From assembly GCA_050084985.1 (NCBI GenBank), contig JBITNC010000001.1:106578001-106642000 (forward strand): a stretch of 64,000 nt of DNA, read 5' to 3'. This document shows positions 1 through 13,039 of this stretch, piece after piece. The notes under the pieces were generated by a model, which worked only from the letters and a program-made list of their open reading frames with translations, did not search any database and was not told the DNA's origin. A program made the position numbers and the translations under genes. Source of the DNA: Nageia nagi (lineage: Eukaryota > Pinophyta). Position 1 is the first letter of the stretch, and each line of letters opens with the position of its first letter.

Positions 1-1182
1 CTCATTCTATGATACTGTAGGTGTGGGTATATGATCACATCATCATTTCTAGACCAATGATGTTGCCCCTAGACCAGCCAGATGATGTACCCACCTGGCA
101 ATGATGGGCAATGATAGAGGGATTAGGCTTCCCTAACATAGACCTAGAGGGATGGTAGGTGTGATTTGACCTACTACAGGAGGTGCAGATATACTAGCAT
201 CCCTATTGGGGAGGTGTACCAGAGTGGGAGGACATACAGGAGATGGCATGGGTGAGACACCCTACATACATACAGGCACATAGGGAACTGGTGGAGTCGT
301 ACAAGCTAGAGTTGGTACTCTATCAGTTCAACCTCTAGTAGGGTATACCAAGTGACTGTAGGATAGTGATGCGCTACTACTACAGCAGGCACCTCCTAAA
401 GGACTATGAGCTAGTACCTGACTGGGACTCAGATTGGGAGTTCCCTAGTGAGGACTCTGACTATGGGGTCGATGATGACATAGATGGACTTGACCATACA
501 GAGGATTACCTAGACTGGTGGAGGGAATGCTATCCTCACCACATAGATATTCATGATACCGACTCAGGTGACTATGCATGGGAGGATGAAGACATAGGGG
601 ACATACAAACTAGATGGGACACTCCCTTTATGATAGGAGGGTGGGGAGGAGAGAGTAGCCTGACATATGCCTATGACACATCTCTAGATGTAGGTCATGA
701 TGACAATGAGGAGACCGATCCAGACCAGGATGAGTATGAACCTGAGTATGAGACGGATACAGATTGGGAGGAGGAAGACTATGATGAGGATGATGATGGT
801 AACTTATTTTCTCTTTTGCTTTGCTTTGATTTTCTACTTTCATGATATGCAAGAGACTAACATGATATGTCTATGCTATGTCATAGATCCTGAGGTCGAG
901 ATGGCTAGGCTACGCAGTCAAATTGGCTAGAAAGATGTAGAGATTGTAGAGATATAGGGTTGTCTACAATTTAGAGGAGGGGATTATATTAGGATCTATC
1001 AAGACCTATAGGTAGCCAACAAAGAGATCAAAGCCCTCTATAAGCAGCTTCACTAGGCTGAGAGATAGATCGATGAGGAGAAGGCACACGCAGAGAAGTA
1101 TAAGGCATGGTGCGGGGGTGGCACATCTAGCAGGGCTACTAACTCTAGTGTATGGGTAGGGGGCTCTAGTAGGAGATTATAG
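1..1182 (+). pseudogene. Plant mobile domain (PMD) C-terminal half plus acidic and coiled-coil regions, two exons, antisense in element G1
   Basis: One frame (codons starting at multiples of 3) runs from the window edge to 798 without a frameshift. It opens with LQVWVYDHIIISRP-like sequence (first Q is a TAG stop), which matches the end of the plant mobile domain (W-A-W/Y-E-x-I...RP). It passes through a W/R-rich part (VPEWEDIQEMAWVRHP at about 216-266) and ends in a very acidic tail (about 690-798). A GT-AG intron at 799-886 splices in phase 1 and restores the frame into a heptad-like exon (DPEVEMARLRSQIG...) that ends at the TAG at 1180. Stops before 366 are five TAG and two TGA; the five in exon 2 are all TAG where Q fits. 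The N-terminal PMD lies outside the window. PMD proteins occur as host genes (MAIN/MAIL1) and inside transposons. The gene lies opposite to the gag of G1 and has a homologue at 39,240-40,905. The product is non-functional as it stands. The family match is fairly secure; the role inside the element is unknown. Confidence 0.72.
799..886 (+). other. Probable GT-AG intron in the PMD-like pseudogene
   Basis: The sequence begins GTAACT and ends TCATAG, 88 bp, T-rich before the acceptor. Exon 1 ends one base into a codon at 798, and joining to 887 gives GAT and then an open coiled-coil frame apart from TAG stops. The homologous gene in G2 has an 84-bp phase-1 intron at the same place relative to its coiled coil. 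Confidence 0.65.
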
Positions 1183-1560
1183 GTCATTATATGTGATCTC
1201 ATCCAGTTGCATTATAAATAAAAACATTTTGATCATGATATATATATGAAACACAAATTTTGGTACCTGATTTGCTCTTGTGCATGTGCTTATGATGGAT
1301 GAAATTGATGTTCTATGATTCCTAAAAATGAATGCCAATGATACAACCTAAAATTCTGAGTTCTCACACTGCAGGTGGAATTGGAATCTTTTGACTTTCT
1401 CCTATTTTTCACTAAAAGAGGACCATCGATGGTCCTATTAGCATGAAATACAATGCTGATGCTCTTGTTATGATGTCATGAAGTCCCCCTTGATCTCTTC
1501 ACCATGACATCCGTTAGTGACCTGAACTGACTGTTAGCTTCTCTCTCTCTCTTTTTTTTT
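1183..1560. other. Short non-coding stretch between the PMD relic and gag of G1
   Basis: No coding signal on either strand. It holds the presumed 3' end of the PMD-like gene (AT-rich, in-frame TAA about 60 bp after the last TAG) and a CT-rich run followed by a T-run near 1541-1560, where recognisable gag coding on the minus strand stops. Confidence 0.5.
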
Positions 1561-1562
1561 AT

Positions 1563-2807
1563 ATATATTTGATATTCCAAATGATACCTTCGGAGGGCCT
1601 GGAGCTCCCACCAGTGCTAGCCTCGCAAACATCTTCAAGGAAAATCATATTGACATGTTGTTCTTCCTCTGCATCTTTAACCTTTGCTGGACACACATAG
1701 AATCCATCTTCTATGAGCTTTTGTACTCTATCCCTAAGGTTTCCACACCAATTAGTAGCATGGCCCTTAGTCTGATGATACTCGCAATACCTATCTTCCT
1801 TATACCAAGCAGGTCTTTTTGCTGTAGGATCTTCTTCATGCTTAGGTAAGGGTTATAATAACCCTTTCGCCACAAGGTCTTTTAGGATATGTCTCGAAGG
1901 TATGGGAAATCTCACAAATTTCTTCTCTTTCGTCTCACTTGTCTTCTCAGCCACATGGATAGTTTTCTCCTTCTTTGGTGATTGTGATCTCTTATCCTTT
2001 GCTTTTGTCTTATCACTACTGCCATACTTCACAAGCCCTAGCTTCACAAGGACTTTCTCTTTCTCTAACAATTTATACGTCATATCCAAAAATGGAAGAT
2101 GTGTATAATCAATAACATGTGATTGCAAGGGTAATAAAATAGCTTCTTTAAAAATATTATTTACCTTTTTTTTTTGTTAATCTGGTCTTCACTTGCTGCC
2201 ATGTCTTCTTAAACCTTACAACAAATTTGTCTAGTTGCTCATCACTACCTTGCTTTATAGTGCATAAATCTGATAACATAATCTCCTGCTTGATGTTATG
2301 CTTATATTGCTCTAGGAACAAACTACTGAATTCTTCAAATGATGTGATGGACCCTTCAGGTAGGGCATAAAACCATTCTCAAGCCTCTCCCTCCAAGCTA
2401 TGGGGAAAGAATTTAGCTTGCAATCTTTGATCTGTACCAATTTTGAGTTCACACTCATCCTTGAACCCTTGTATATGTCTTCTCGGATCTCCTTCACCAT
2501 TGAACTTGTAGAATTTTGGCTCTTTATAGTCAGATGGTGGCATGTACCTATGAATCTCATCGTAGAGGGGACTACCAAATTTAAAAGAATCATTAAGCGG
2601 AGTTGATCCCCTTGCCAATCTATCTATTTGCCTTTGCATACCCTCTATAGGAGCTTGAAAGTTACTATTGTCACCCTCAGCACTATTTTGCATTCCTTCG
2701 GATCCCTCTGGATCATCATGTTTGATTTCCCCCAATAATTCATCCAAATCTCTTTTTGAAAGACTACATAAGAATAATTTAAGCTGATCCATAACTAAAA
2801 CCCTCAC
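1563..2807 (-). pseudogene. gag: Ty3/gypsy-type Gag of element G1
   Basis: Reading leftwards from the ATG at 2807, the first 140 codons have an acidic N-terminus and then the plant gypsy gag signature (YDEIHRYMPPSDYKEPKFY, FNGEGDPRRHIQGF). A TGA at 2379 interrupts it, and the same frame continues (EWFYALPEGSITSFEEF, ...EQLDKFVVRFKKTW) to a ten-base T-run (plus strand 2166-2175), where the frame changes. The next open part (2128-1853) is lysine-rich. It leads to a zinc knuckle of the C-x2-H-x4-GH-x4-C type, CEYHQTKGHATNWC, at 1745-1786, with the usual following RDRVQKLIEDG. Coding similarity ends near 1563 and no protease or RT follows. The protein would form the capsid and bind RNA. It has at least two lesions, one stop and one homopolymer frameshift. 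Homologous to the gag of G2. Confidence 0.85.
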
Positions 2808-2865
2808 AAGATAGATATTAGTCCTAACTAAAACCCTTGGGGTTTTAGTACAATGATGTGCACTT

Positions 2866-2882
2866 CACATCAGGTTCACCAA
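2866..2882 (-). other. Candidate primer-binding site of G1
   Basis: On the minus strand, directly inside the inferred LTR end (...GTAAACA), the sequence reads TTTGGTGAACCTGATGTG. A TGG start next to an LTR ending in CA is the usual layout of a tRNA primer site. TGGTGAACC also follows the 5' LTR of G3, and a one-base variant (TGTTGAACC) follows that of G2. I did not assign the tRNA. Confidence 0.45.
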
Positions 2883-2883
2883 A

Positions 2884-3721
2884 TGTTTACAAATAAAATT
2901 AAGCATGCAAATAAATAAATAGGTAAATATCTACAAACCCAATATATCTGTATTTGAGCTACGAATAGCAATTTATTCTTAATAGCAATGAACAAGATAA
3001 CCAATTCAGAAATTTAAATGTAATTGTACCAAACAAGACTGTGATTTGTATACTTACCTCATGGAACATACCTGACAATGAAAGATGAAGATGTTGGTGA
3101 TGTACTAATTATGAACTACCCTTCCAAAAATGTAGTAACCTGTGAGGATGCAAAAAGAGGATCACAGGCGATCCATTTCAGAGATATTAGAGCATTGACG
3201 GTGTTCTTTCGTTCGTAAAGGAGCATCGATGGCCTTCATTTGATGATTCTTGATCTCTCAATCAAGTCCAAAACTTCGATATGGATGTCTCAGATAGCAG
3301 TGTGATATTAGAATAGATTGTGGATGTCAGGATAGCTCGCAAAAGGAAGCATACAAACCACAAACTTGTAGGCGGTACCAAGAGATACCTTAAGGGGTTG
3401 CCACTACAAGACCATACACGGGATCGTGTGTATCCTTGTTATGTGGACTTACTATTAGATCCCTTATTTATATAGATAATAGATAATACAACCCATGGGT
3501 CGGCATACATCTACATAAACAAGGCTAATTCACAACATTCTAGATAAACACACCAATAAACAAGGTAATTTATACAATATTCAAGATAATCATTATAAGA
3601 TTCACATTTAAGACAAACATTGATATTATCACTTTAAGACATTCAAGACATATATTTAGACCAAGCATATTTTCATTAATTTATTGATTTAAAAACATAA
3701 ATTCATTTTTATGTGTTAACA
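2884..3721 (-). repeat. Inferred 5' LTR of G1
   Basis: On the minus strand it would start TGTTAACACATAAAA at 3721 and end GTAAACA at 2884, followed by a primer-site-like sequence and gag 60 bp further on. It contains a TATA-like box (TATATAAATA, plus strand 3465-3474) at a position suitable for U3/R. The partner LTR lies outside the window, so the ends rest only on the TG...CA termini and context. Confidence 0.5.
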
Positions 3722-4080
3722 TACATAAACTAATATTTATTTTCTTATTATTTATAGAAGGGTACTACATCATGAGAGTGTGCATCATAGGGCCATTGGG
3801 GTGCATCGAAGTAGGGATCTACATCTGAGGAGGGTGATTTGCTATTTATTTAGGATGTGAGATTCAAGGATTTTTTTGATGATGAGTCAAAACATCCTAG
3901 CAAGGTAGGGCATAGTTATCATAGTGGCTTAAGTAGTGAGTGATCAGTCAGGTTGTGGTAGTGAGTCTTCAGGTAGTGAGTCAGGTGGTGATCAGTCATG
4001 TCATGGTAGTGAGTCTTTAGGTAGTGAGTCTAGATATAGTGATGAGGTTGATATTGAGAACTAGTAGTACAATCATATTA
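3722..4080 (+). pseudogene. Unrecognised decayed coding remnant with Ser/Gly/Glu repeats
   Basis: At about 3926-4065 a plus-strand frame gives repeated GSESSGSESGG-like words ending DEVDIEN and a stop. It is preceded by broken sequence with no recognisable domain. It could be the C-terminal tail of a transposon or retroelement protein. Low-complexity composition makes the call weak. Confidence 0.25.
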
Positions 4081-4084
4081 TACT

Positions 4085-4880
4085 CATGATGTGGAAAAAA
4101 ACCATTATATCATCTTTTATATATCATGTGGATGTATTGACATAAACATGTATATCATTTTGATGTATTTTTATGTATAGATGTATACCATTTTGGCATA
4201 TTTAGACATTTATATGTATGCTATTTCAATATATTTTGATGTGGATGTTATCATTATTTTGTCAACCCATATTTTGGCATATAGATTTTAGCATAATTTA
4301 ATGTATTTTTGCCCATTTTTATCATATTTTTACGTAATATTAAATTGGCATATTATTTTAGCATATGATCGATGTACAATTTGCATATTATTTTGGCATA
4401 CGAATCATGTATTATTTTGGTGTATGTATGATTTGTTTATTTTTTTTCCATATGATTGGTGTATTATTTTGACTTACGAATGACATATTATTTTGATGTA
4501 CTATTGACATATTAATGGAAATGGAAAAAAATATATTAAATATTAATTTTTTTTATAATTTTAAAGCAAAACTGATGCAATTTTATACTCAAAAAATGAT
4601 GTAACAAAGGCATGAAGGGGGAAATGCCTAAAAATTGATGCAAAAAAGGACCCCTCTAGATGTAATTTTTGATGCAAAAAGTGACACCTTCTAACGTAAA
4701 TCAAAGATGCAAAAAGTAGCATAAAGGATACAAAAAAACAATGCAAAAACCAACTCAAAAAGGATGTAACTTTAGGCATGGTGTTTGTGTTAGAATTTGC
4801 ATTGAAAAAAGGAGGAAAAAAATTACCAAAGGATTTCAATGTAAAAAAGGATGCAAATCAGGATGAATTTAAGAGTGAAG
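4085..4880. repeat. Two adjacent degenerate short-unit repeat tracts
   Basis: From about 4085 to 4540 variants of TATTTTGGCATAT recur every 20-30 bases. From about 4565 to 4860 variants of GATGCAAAAA recur with similar spacing. Neither is a clean tandem array. No gene is evident. Copia-0 coding begins right after it. Confidence 0.5.
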
Positions 4881-4883
4881 TTA

Positions 4884-5148
4884 TCTTAAGAGTCAAGCAT
4901 GTATTTTTGTTGGTTATTATGAACCAACCAAGGCATATAGTTTGTATAATCCAAAAACCTATAAGGTTGTTATGTCTAGAGATGTGTTTTTTTATGAAGG
5001 GGGAGAATGGGATCATAAAAAACTCATTGATGATGATGAATCCATTGAAGATAGCTTCTTTAAAGTGCAACCTTTAGATAAAATAAGCAAAAAAAAATAT
5101 TCGCTTTCCAAGGTAGAAGAAGCAAAGCAAGGTAAAAGAACACTTTAA
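4884..5148 (+). pseudogene. pol: Copia-0 integrase C-terminal region
   Basis: After one frame change near 4900 the frame gives ACIFVGYYEPTKAYSLYNP and then VVMSRDVFFYEGGEWD. This is the copia signature downstream of the integrase core (CIFVGY...KAYKLYNP...SRDVVFDE..WDW). An acidic, lysine-rich linker follows to the stop at 5148. The integrase core and gag are missing, so the element is 5' truncated or replaced by the repeat tract before it. The sequence differs from the copia-A/B/C family. Confidence 0.8.
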
Positions 5149-5349
5149 GTACACCAATATAACCAAATGTTGGATCATAATTTCTCAAGGAGATTCACAA
5201 GGAGCCAAGCAAGTGAATTTGATCAAGTTATAAAATGGTTTGAAATTTTGAATATGTATGGTGATGAAGTTAATGATGAACCCAAAGGTGATGTAGTTAA
5301 CTATGCTTTGGTAACAATATAGAGATTGAACCATCTAACTATGATCAAG

Positions 5350-6075
5350 ATTGCACTAATGATTTGTGGATGAAGACTATGGAGGAAAGGATTTCTTCAA
5401 TTATTAGGAATGATACTTGGGAATTGATGGAGCTTCCAAAAGGTAAGAAGCATGTTGGGTGTAAATGCATATATAATACCAAATATAATGTTAATGGAAG
5501 TATTGAAAGATATAAATCAAGGCTTATAGCAAAGGGCTTCACCCAACATTATGGCATCGATTATGAAGAGATATTTGCTCTAGTAGCAAGACAAGAGACA
5601 ATATGATTGGTCCTTCCCTTGTCTTCCCATAAAGATTAGCTAGTGAATCATATGGATGTAAAAAGGTATATTCCTTAATGGTTAGTTGGAATAAGAGGTC
5701 TATAACAACCTTAAGGATTTGAGGTAGAAGGGAGTGAAAATCTTGTTTCTAAGATAAAAACACCTTATATAGCCTCATGCAAGCTCCAAGATCTTGGTAT
5801 GCAAGGATTGATGGTTACTTCCATCAATATAATATCACAAGGAGAAAGAGTGAGCCCACTCTCTAAATCATAAAGAAAGTTCAAAATATCCTATGTGTGT
5901 GTTTATATGCTGATGATCTAATCTATATGGGCAATTATGAAAAATTGAATGATGACTTTAAGGCCTCTATGATGCAAGAATTTGAGATGAAAGATCTTGG
6001 ATTGATGCACTATTCCTTGGTATGGAGGTAACTCAAAGCAAAGGTGAGATTTTCATTTATTAATCCAAATATGCT
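5350..6075 (+). pseudogene. pol: Copia-0 reverse transcriptase
   Basis: The N-terminal part is well kept: MEERISSIIRNDTWELMELP, VGCKCIYNTKYN, YKSRLIAKGFTQHYGIDY, followed by a stop where the consensus reads ...T(I/V)R. The middle is frame-broken. The catalytic YxDD is visible as LYADDLIYMGN, with YADD codons at 5906-5917, and MKDLG-like sequence follows. Several frameshifts and stops make it non-functional. It would copy element RNA into DNA in cytoplasmic particles. Confidence 0.82.
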
Positions 6076-6179
6076 CATGACATGTTAAAGAAGTCTGTTT
6101 TAGATGAATGCCAACCATCCAGTAGCTCATGAAAAGCTATTATGTAAAGATGATGGAACAACCAAGGTTGATATAACCT

Positions 6180-6850
6180 TGTTTAGAAGACTATTTGGGA
6201 GCTTAATGTTTCTCATCAATACTAAGATAGATATTATTTATGTTTTATCACTTATTTATAGGTAAATGAGTGATCCTATTAAAGAAAACACAAAAGCAAG
6301 CAAGAGAATTTTGAGGTATATCAAAGGCACATTAGACTTTGGCATACATTACTACAAGCATGATGAGGTAAAAATTTGTCACTATAGTGACTTTGATTAG
6401 GGGAGTAACTTAGATGATAGAAAGTATAAATTTAGACATTATTTTAGCCTTAGTTTTGGACTCATATCATGGATTTCTAAGAAGTAAACCATTATTCCTC
6501 TTTCATCTACTGAAGTAGAGTATATTGCAATCACAAGTGCTAGTGCCCAAGCATTGTGGTTACAAAACATTCTAGAGGAACTCAAGGAGAAACAAATTGG
6601 TCCTATTGTTTTGTTCTATGAAAACCAAAGTGCCATCCAATTAGCACTTAATCTAGTCCATCGCATAAGATCCAAATATTTTGACATGAAGTATCACTTC
6701 ATTTGCGATATAGTGGAGAAGGACATCATCAAACTAAAACATTGTAATACCATAGAAAATATTGCAAATATATTCACTAAAGGAATTGTTAAAAATTATT
6801 TTTTGAAGCTAAGAAGCATATTAGTAAGTCCCCTCAATATAAAGGAGTAG
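6180..6850 (+). pseudogene. pol: Copia-0 RNase H and pol C-terminus
   Basis: Copia RNase H landmarks occur in order: HYSDFD*GSNLDDRKYKF (consensus DWAGD..DRKST), FGLISWISKK, PLSSTEVEYIA. An open stretch of 98 codons (6554-6850) follows with LWLQNILEEL, YENQSAIQLA, KYFDMKYHFI and the terminal NIANIFTKG. The catalytic D/E/D positions are largely recognisable. The C-terminal end is complete. The stop is directly followed by a purine stretch and the LTR. Confidence 0.85.
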
Positions 6851-6852
6851 AA

Positions 6853-7270
6853 TGTTAGAAACTAGGCTTGCTATCTGAGTTCCAAGTCTAAGTTTTTTGA
6901 GATTTACTACTCTTTGTTCACATGCATGTCATGCCAAGAGCTAGGTGCATTGTGCTTAGTACACTTTTTTGAAAGTGCATCACATACAACACTAGGTGCA
7001 CCACACCTGGCATCTTAAGCACTGGGTACACCACACCTATAAATAGAGCATGACAAGCTTAATATAGCATGTGCATGATTGCCATTTTTATCATCATTTT
7101 TAGCATTATTGTTACTATTTTGGGTTGATGTTTCATTTAGTTATCTCCTAGTATGATAGGATAGATTTAGCATATTTTAGTTTGCTTTTGCATTGGATTA
7201 TAACAAGTTGTGATCATGCAACTTGAGTTTATATTTAGCATAGTTTATATCTAAGTTAGTCCAAAACCTA
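6853..7270 (+). repeat. 3' LTR of copia-0
   Basis: It starts TGTTAGAAACTAGG at 6853, immediately after AAAGGAG (polypurine tract) and the pol stop. A strong core promoter CTATAAATAGAGC lies at about 7037-7049. The right end is not sharp; I see no second copy to compare, so 7270 is an estimate. Confidence 0.6.
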
Positions 7271-7400
7271 TATATGTAATGATTTTATTTTTAAAATTAT
7301 TAAAAGTATAATACTTCTCATGAAATATGTTTTTTAAGAAACTATAAAAATGAAAGATCTATGATATTTTTATAAAAATATTTATTGGAGTTGAATAAGA

Positions 7401-7441
7401 GTATATATATATATGTATGTATGTATGTATGCACATACACA
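7401..7441. repeat. Compound microsatellite, left flank of copia-A
   Basis: (TA)n followed by (TATG)n and CA-rich sequence ending ACACA at 7437-7441. The right flank of copia-A (16,051-16,098) is (CA)n/(TA)n, so the element sits inside one microsatellite. Confidence 0.85.
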
Positions 7442-7906
7442 TGTTAGAATTTGTAATGTAATATTGTGTAATATTTCTCTTTAATGTATATTCACTCAAT
7501 ACTTCAAATATCTTTAGATACCTTAAAACATTAAGTGAATAAAAAATAGAAAGAGGAATAAATATAAAGAGAGGATTAAATATATAAACACTTTTAACCT
7601 TTCCCTTGGGTTAAAGGGAGGTTAAAAGATGTGTTTCTTCTTATAAATAGAGAGGTACCCCTCCTCTTATTGCAATGAAAATAATTGTAAAGCTTGGTTT
7701 AGGGTTTGGAGAGAGGAGAGATTTTGTAAGAGAGGTCCTTGAGAATAAGAAGATCTTAGTTAGTGGATTTAGTTCCAAAGAGGGAGGGACCACTTTATAT
7801 CTTACATTATTTGTGAGATTAGCTTGTGTTATTAGGTTGATGTTGTAAGTACCTTATTGAGATCTTAGTAAACTGAAGATTAATTTGGAAAGGGTTAATT
7901 TCATTA
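7442..7906 (+). repeat. Copia-A 5' LTR
   Basis: 465 bp, starting TGTTAGAATTTG and ending TTTCATTA (TTTCATCA in the 3' copy). It aligns along its whole length with 15,597-16,050. It contains the core promoter TATAAATAGAGAGG near 7641, which drives transcription into the element. Confidence 0.93.
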
Positions 7907-7908
7907 AG

Positions 7909-7920
7909 TGGTATCAGAGC
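7909..7920 (+). other. Copia-A primer-binding site
   Basis: TGGTATCAGAGC, the standard plant copia site complementary to the 3' end of initiator methionine tRNA, lies two bases after the 5' LTR. Confidence 0.92.
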
Positions 7921-10678
<2,758 letters not shown>

Positions 10679-11580
10679 ATGGAAGATTTTTTTGCACCCA
10701 AGCACATCCTATATGGTTCCAAATTTGGTATTTGAGAACCTAGGATGAAAGCAGAACTTCAAGCATAGAAACTTTGCATGATTATCATTGAAAACCAAGT
10801 TGCTACATCAAGGGAGAAGGAACTTGAAGCTTATAATACAAAGAATGATTTGGCAACTTCTATGATCTTTTGTGTTATTTCACATGAGATCCTCTTTATT
10901 ATATCTTCTTCAAACTCTGCAAAGGAAGCTTAGAATAAAATAAAGAGCATCTACCTTAGCACTAAAACCTCTAAGAGGTTTACCATTATTCAAAAGTTAT
11001 TGCAATCACATCAAGAGGAAAAAAAAGTGTGAAAATATATTTGAATAAGGTTATTGACCTTAATACCTAGCTTGTAGGGTGTGATTGCAATTGGATCAAT
11101 GATGAGTTTCTAACTTTCATCATCTTTCAAAACCTCTTTGATAAATTTAGCCACTTTATGATTGTTATTGAAACTAGGCTTGATGATGAGAAATAAGTTT
11201 TCTCCTTGGAAAATCTATTAAGGCTTCTCTTGAAATATGAGGAAACATTTACAATAAAGTATTGATCATAACTCCTAAAGAAACTTATGTGGAATTAGGT
11301 CTAATGAAGTCTCACTTCAAAAATAAGAGCCATAACAAAAGGAAGGATTCTCATGCTCCTAAAAAAAATTCAAGAATGGTATAAATAAAAAGAATTATGA
11401 TCATGATAAGTTAAAGAAAACCAAAGCTAAATTTGATGGAAATTTTAATTTTTGTAACATTTATGGCTATAAAGAAGTTGATTGCTACAAGAAAAAGAAA
11501 TAATAAGATGAAAAAGGATCTAAAAAATCAAATAAATCTAATAATAAGAAGAAGAATAAGAATTTTTCCTATGTTGTTGC
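10679..11580 (+). pseudogene. gag: Copia-A Gag (UBN2-type) with zinc-knuckle remnant
   Basis: An ATG at 10,679 starts MEDFFAPKHILYGSKFGI, a typical copia gag N-terminus (...L.GSNY..W). The UBN2 features SIYLSTKTSKRFTIIQKL, HQEE and INLATL follow with several stops and frame changes. The zinc knuckle is degraded: FCNIYGYKEVDCYKKK at about 11,450-11,500 has first and last Cys kept, second Cys replaced by Tyr and His by Asp. A lysine-rich linker leads to the protease. It would be the particle protein. Confidence 0.8.
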
Positions 11581-11590
11581 CTTTCACTCT

Positions 11591-11830
11591 ATGTCTTGCT
11601 CTTTATCAAATGATTGGATTTTTGATTCAGGATGCACCAATCACATGAGTTTCAAAAAATATAAGTTTGAAAAATTTTATAAGTATATAAAAGATGCAAT
11701 TGTGATATATGATAATTTATTCCTTAAAGTTCAAGGTATTGAGAGTGTGTGGTTACAAGGAAAGATTCTTGAGAATATGCTTTATGTGCTTAAACTTACT
11801 ATAAATCTTTTAATAATTTAGGTTACAAGG
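11591..11830 (+). pseudogene. pol: Copia-A aspartic protease
   Basis: The frame contains WIFDSGCTNHM, the copia protease active site (WLIDSGATNHM), with the catalytic D-S-G kept at about 11,624. After it come IYDNLFLKVQGIESV and ENMLYVLKLTINLL (consensus L..VLYVP.L..NLLSV), then a stop. Roughly 75 codons are open here. The usual family features are present but the polyprotein is interrupted on both sides. Confidence 0.82.
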
Positions 11831-11959
11831 AAAGGTTACTCTTTTGAGTTTAACTCACACTCTTGGTGCATGAAAAAGGGTATTTCCAATTTGGTGAAAG
11901 GATTAGTGAAAGATGACCTTTACATTAAGGATCAATGTATAATAAAGATGTACCTTACG

Positions 11960-12840
11960 ACTAATATTTGATCTAGAGAAAATCTTTGGCAGCATCGATT
12001 AGGCCACCTAAACCATAAAAATATTCAAATTATGAAAGATGATGATCTTGTGGAAGGTTTGCCAACAATATCACCTACAATTGGTATTTGTGAGAAATGC
12101 ATTCTAGGTAAAATGAATTGACAAAAATTTCTAAAAGATAAGATAACTAGAGCAACTCAACCTCTTCAAGTTTTGCATTTAGATTTTATGGGTCTATTTT
12201 CAACTAAGTTGTTTGGTGGAGCATCTTATATCTTGACCTTTGTTGATGAATTCAATAGGATGACATTTGGTTATCATTTAGAGCATAAGGATAAAACATT
12301 TTATAGGTTCAAAGATTTCAAAGCCTTGGTAGAAAATCAGTTTGGATTTAAAATCAAGATGTTAAGATCTAATAATGGGGGAGAGTAATATAGCAATGAA
12401 TTCAATGATTTTTGTACCAAGTATAGAATCAAGAGTTTGTTTATAATCCCTTTCACTCCTCATTAGAATGGTGTAGCTGAATGTAAGAATAGAACCATTC
12501 AGAAAATGGTAAAATATATGTTGAAAGATCTTACTATCTTTTTATGGGGTAAATCTATAAATATTGTAATCTACATCTTAAATAGGTATCCTATGAAAGT
12601 AGTTGAAGGCAAAACTTTGTATGAGGCATGGATAGAAAATAAACCTAGCATCTCTCATTTTAGGATCTTTGGCTATGATGCTTATCCCTTTGTTACTCTT
12701 GAGAAAAGGAAGAAGTTGGATAAGAGATATAAAAATTTTATATTTGTGGGATATAAAAATCAACATAGAGGCTACAAGCTATACCAACCATCCATAAAAG
12801 CAATCTTTGTGTGAAGGGTTGTAAAATTCAATGAACTTCT
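11960..12840 (+). pseudogene. pol: Copia-A integrase
   Basis: The GAG-pre-integrase zinc region is seen as LWQHRLGHLNHKNIQIM and CEKCILGK (HHCC ligands kept). The core starts LHLDFMGLF with the first catalytic Asp. The second is changed: LRSNNGGE instead of RSDNGGE. The Glu is kept in NGVAECKNRTI. One TAG replaces Q in HQNGVAE. The C-terminal part is well preserved: ILNRYPMKVVEGKTLYEAW, HFRIFGYDAY, FVGYKNQHRGYKLYQP. The D-to-N change plus stops make the enzyme dead. It would insert element cDNA into chromosomes. Confidence 0.9.
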
Positions 12841-13039
12841 TAAAGAATATACTTCTTACAAGAACCTTGATGAAGGTGATGATTCTTCTGTTGCACCTAA
12901 CTAGTTGGATGTTAGTATTGATTTTTCACCTAAGGAACAAAAATCTCAAACAAAAAGGATAACAAGAAGTATGACCTTTAATAAATTCTTATTTACCAAA
13001 ATTGATAATAAGAATGAGCCCTCATCTTTTAAAAAACTT

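Noticed and set aside
366-845. 159-codon acidic frame as a free-standing gene
   Set aside because: The frame extends upstream through TAG/TGA stops to the window start with PMD similarity, and its last codons run into a well-supported intron. It is the middle of a larger pseudogene.
2312-2593. 93-codon minus-strand frame overlapping G1 gag
   Set aside because: It is another frame of the gag region; the gag frame itself continues past the TGA with clear family motifs.
4301-4483. Hydrophobic small protein
   Set aside because: Lies in low-complexity TTTTGGCATAT repeats; no other support.
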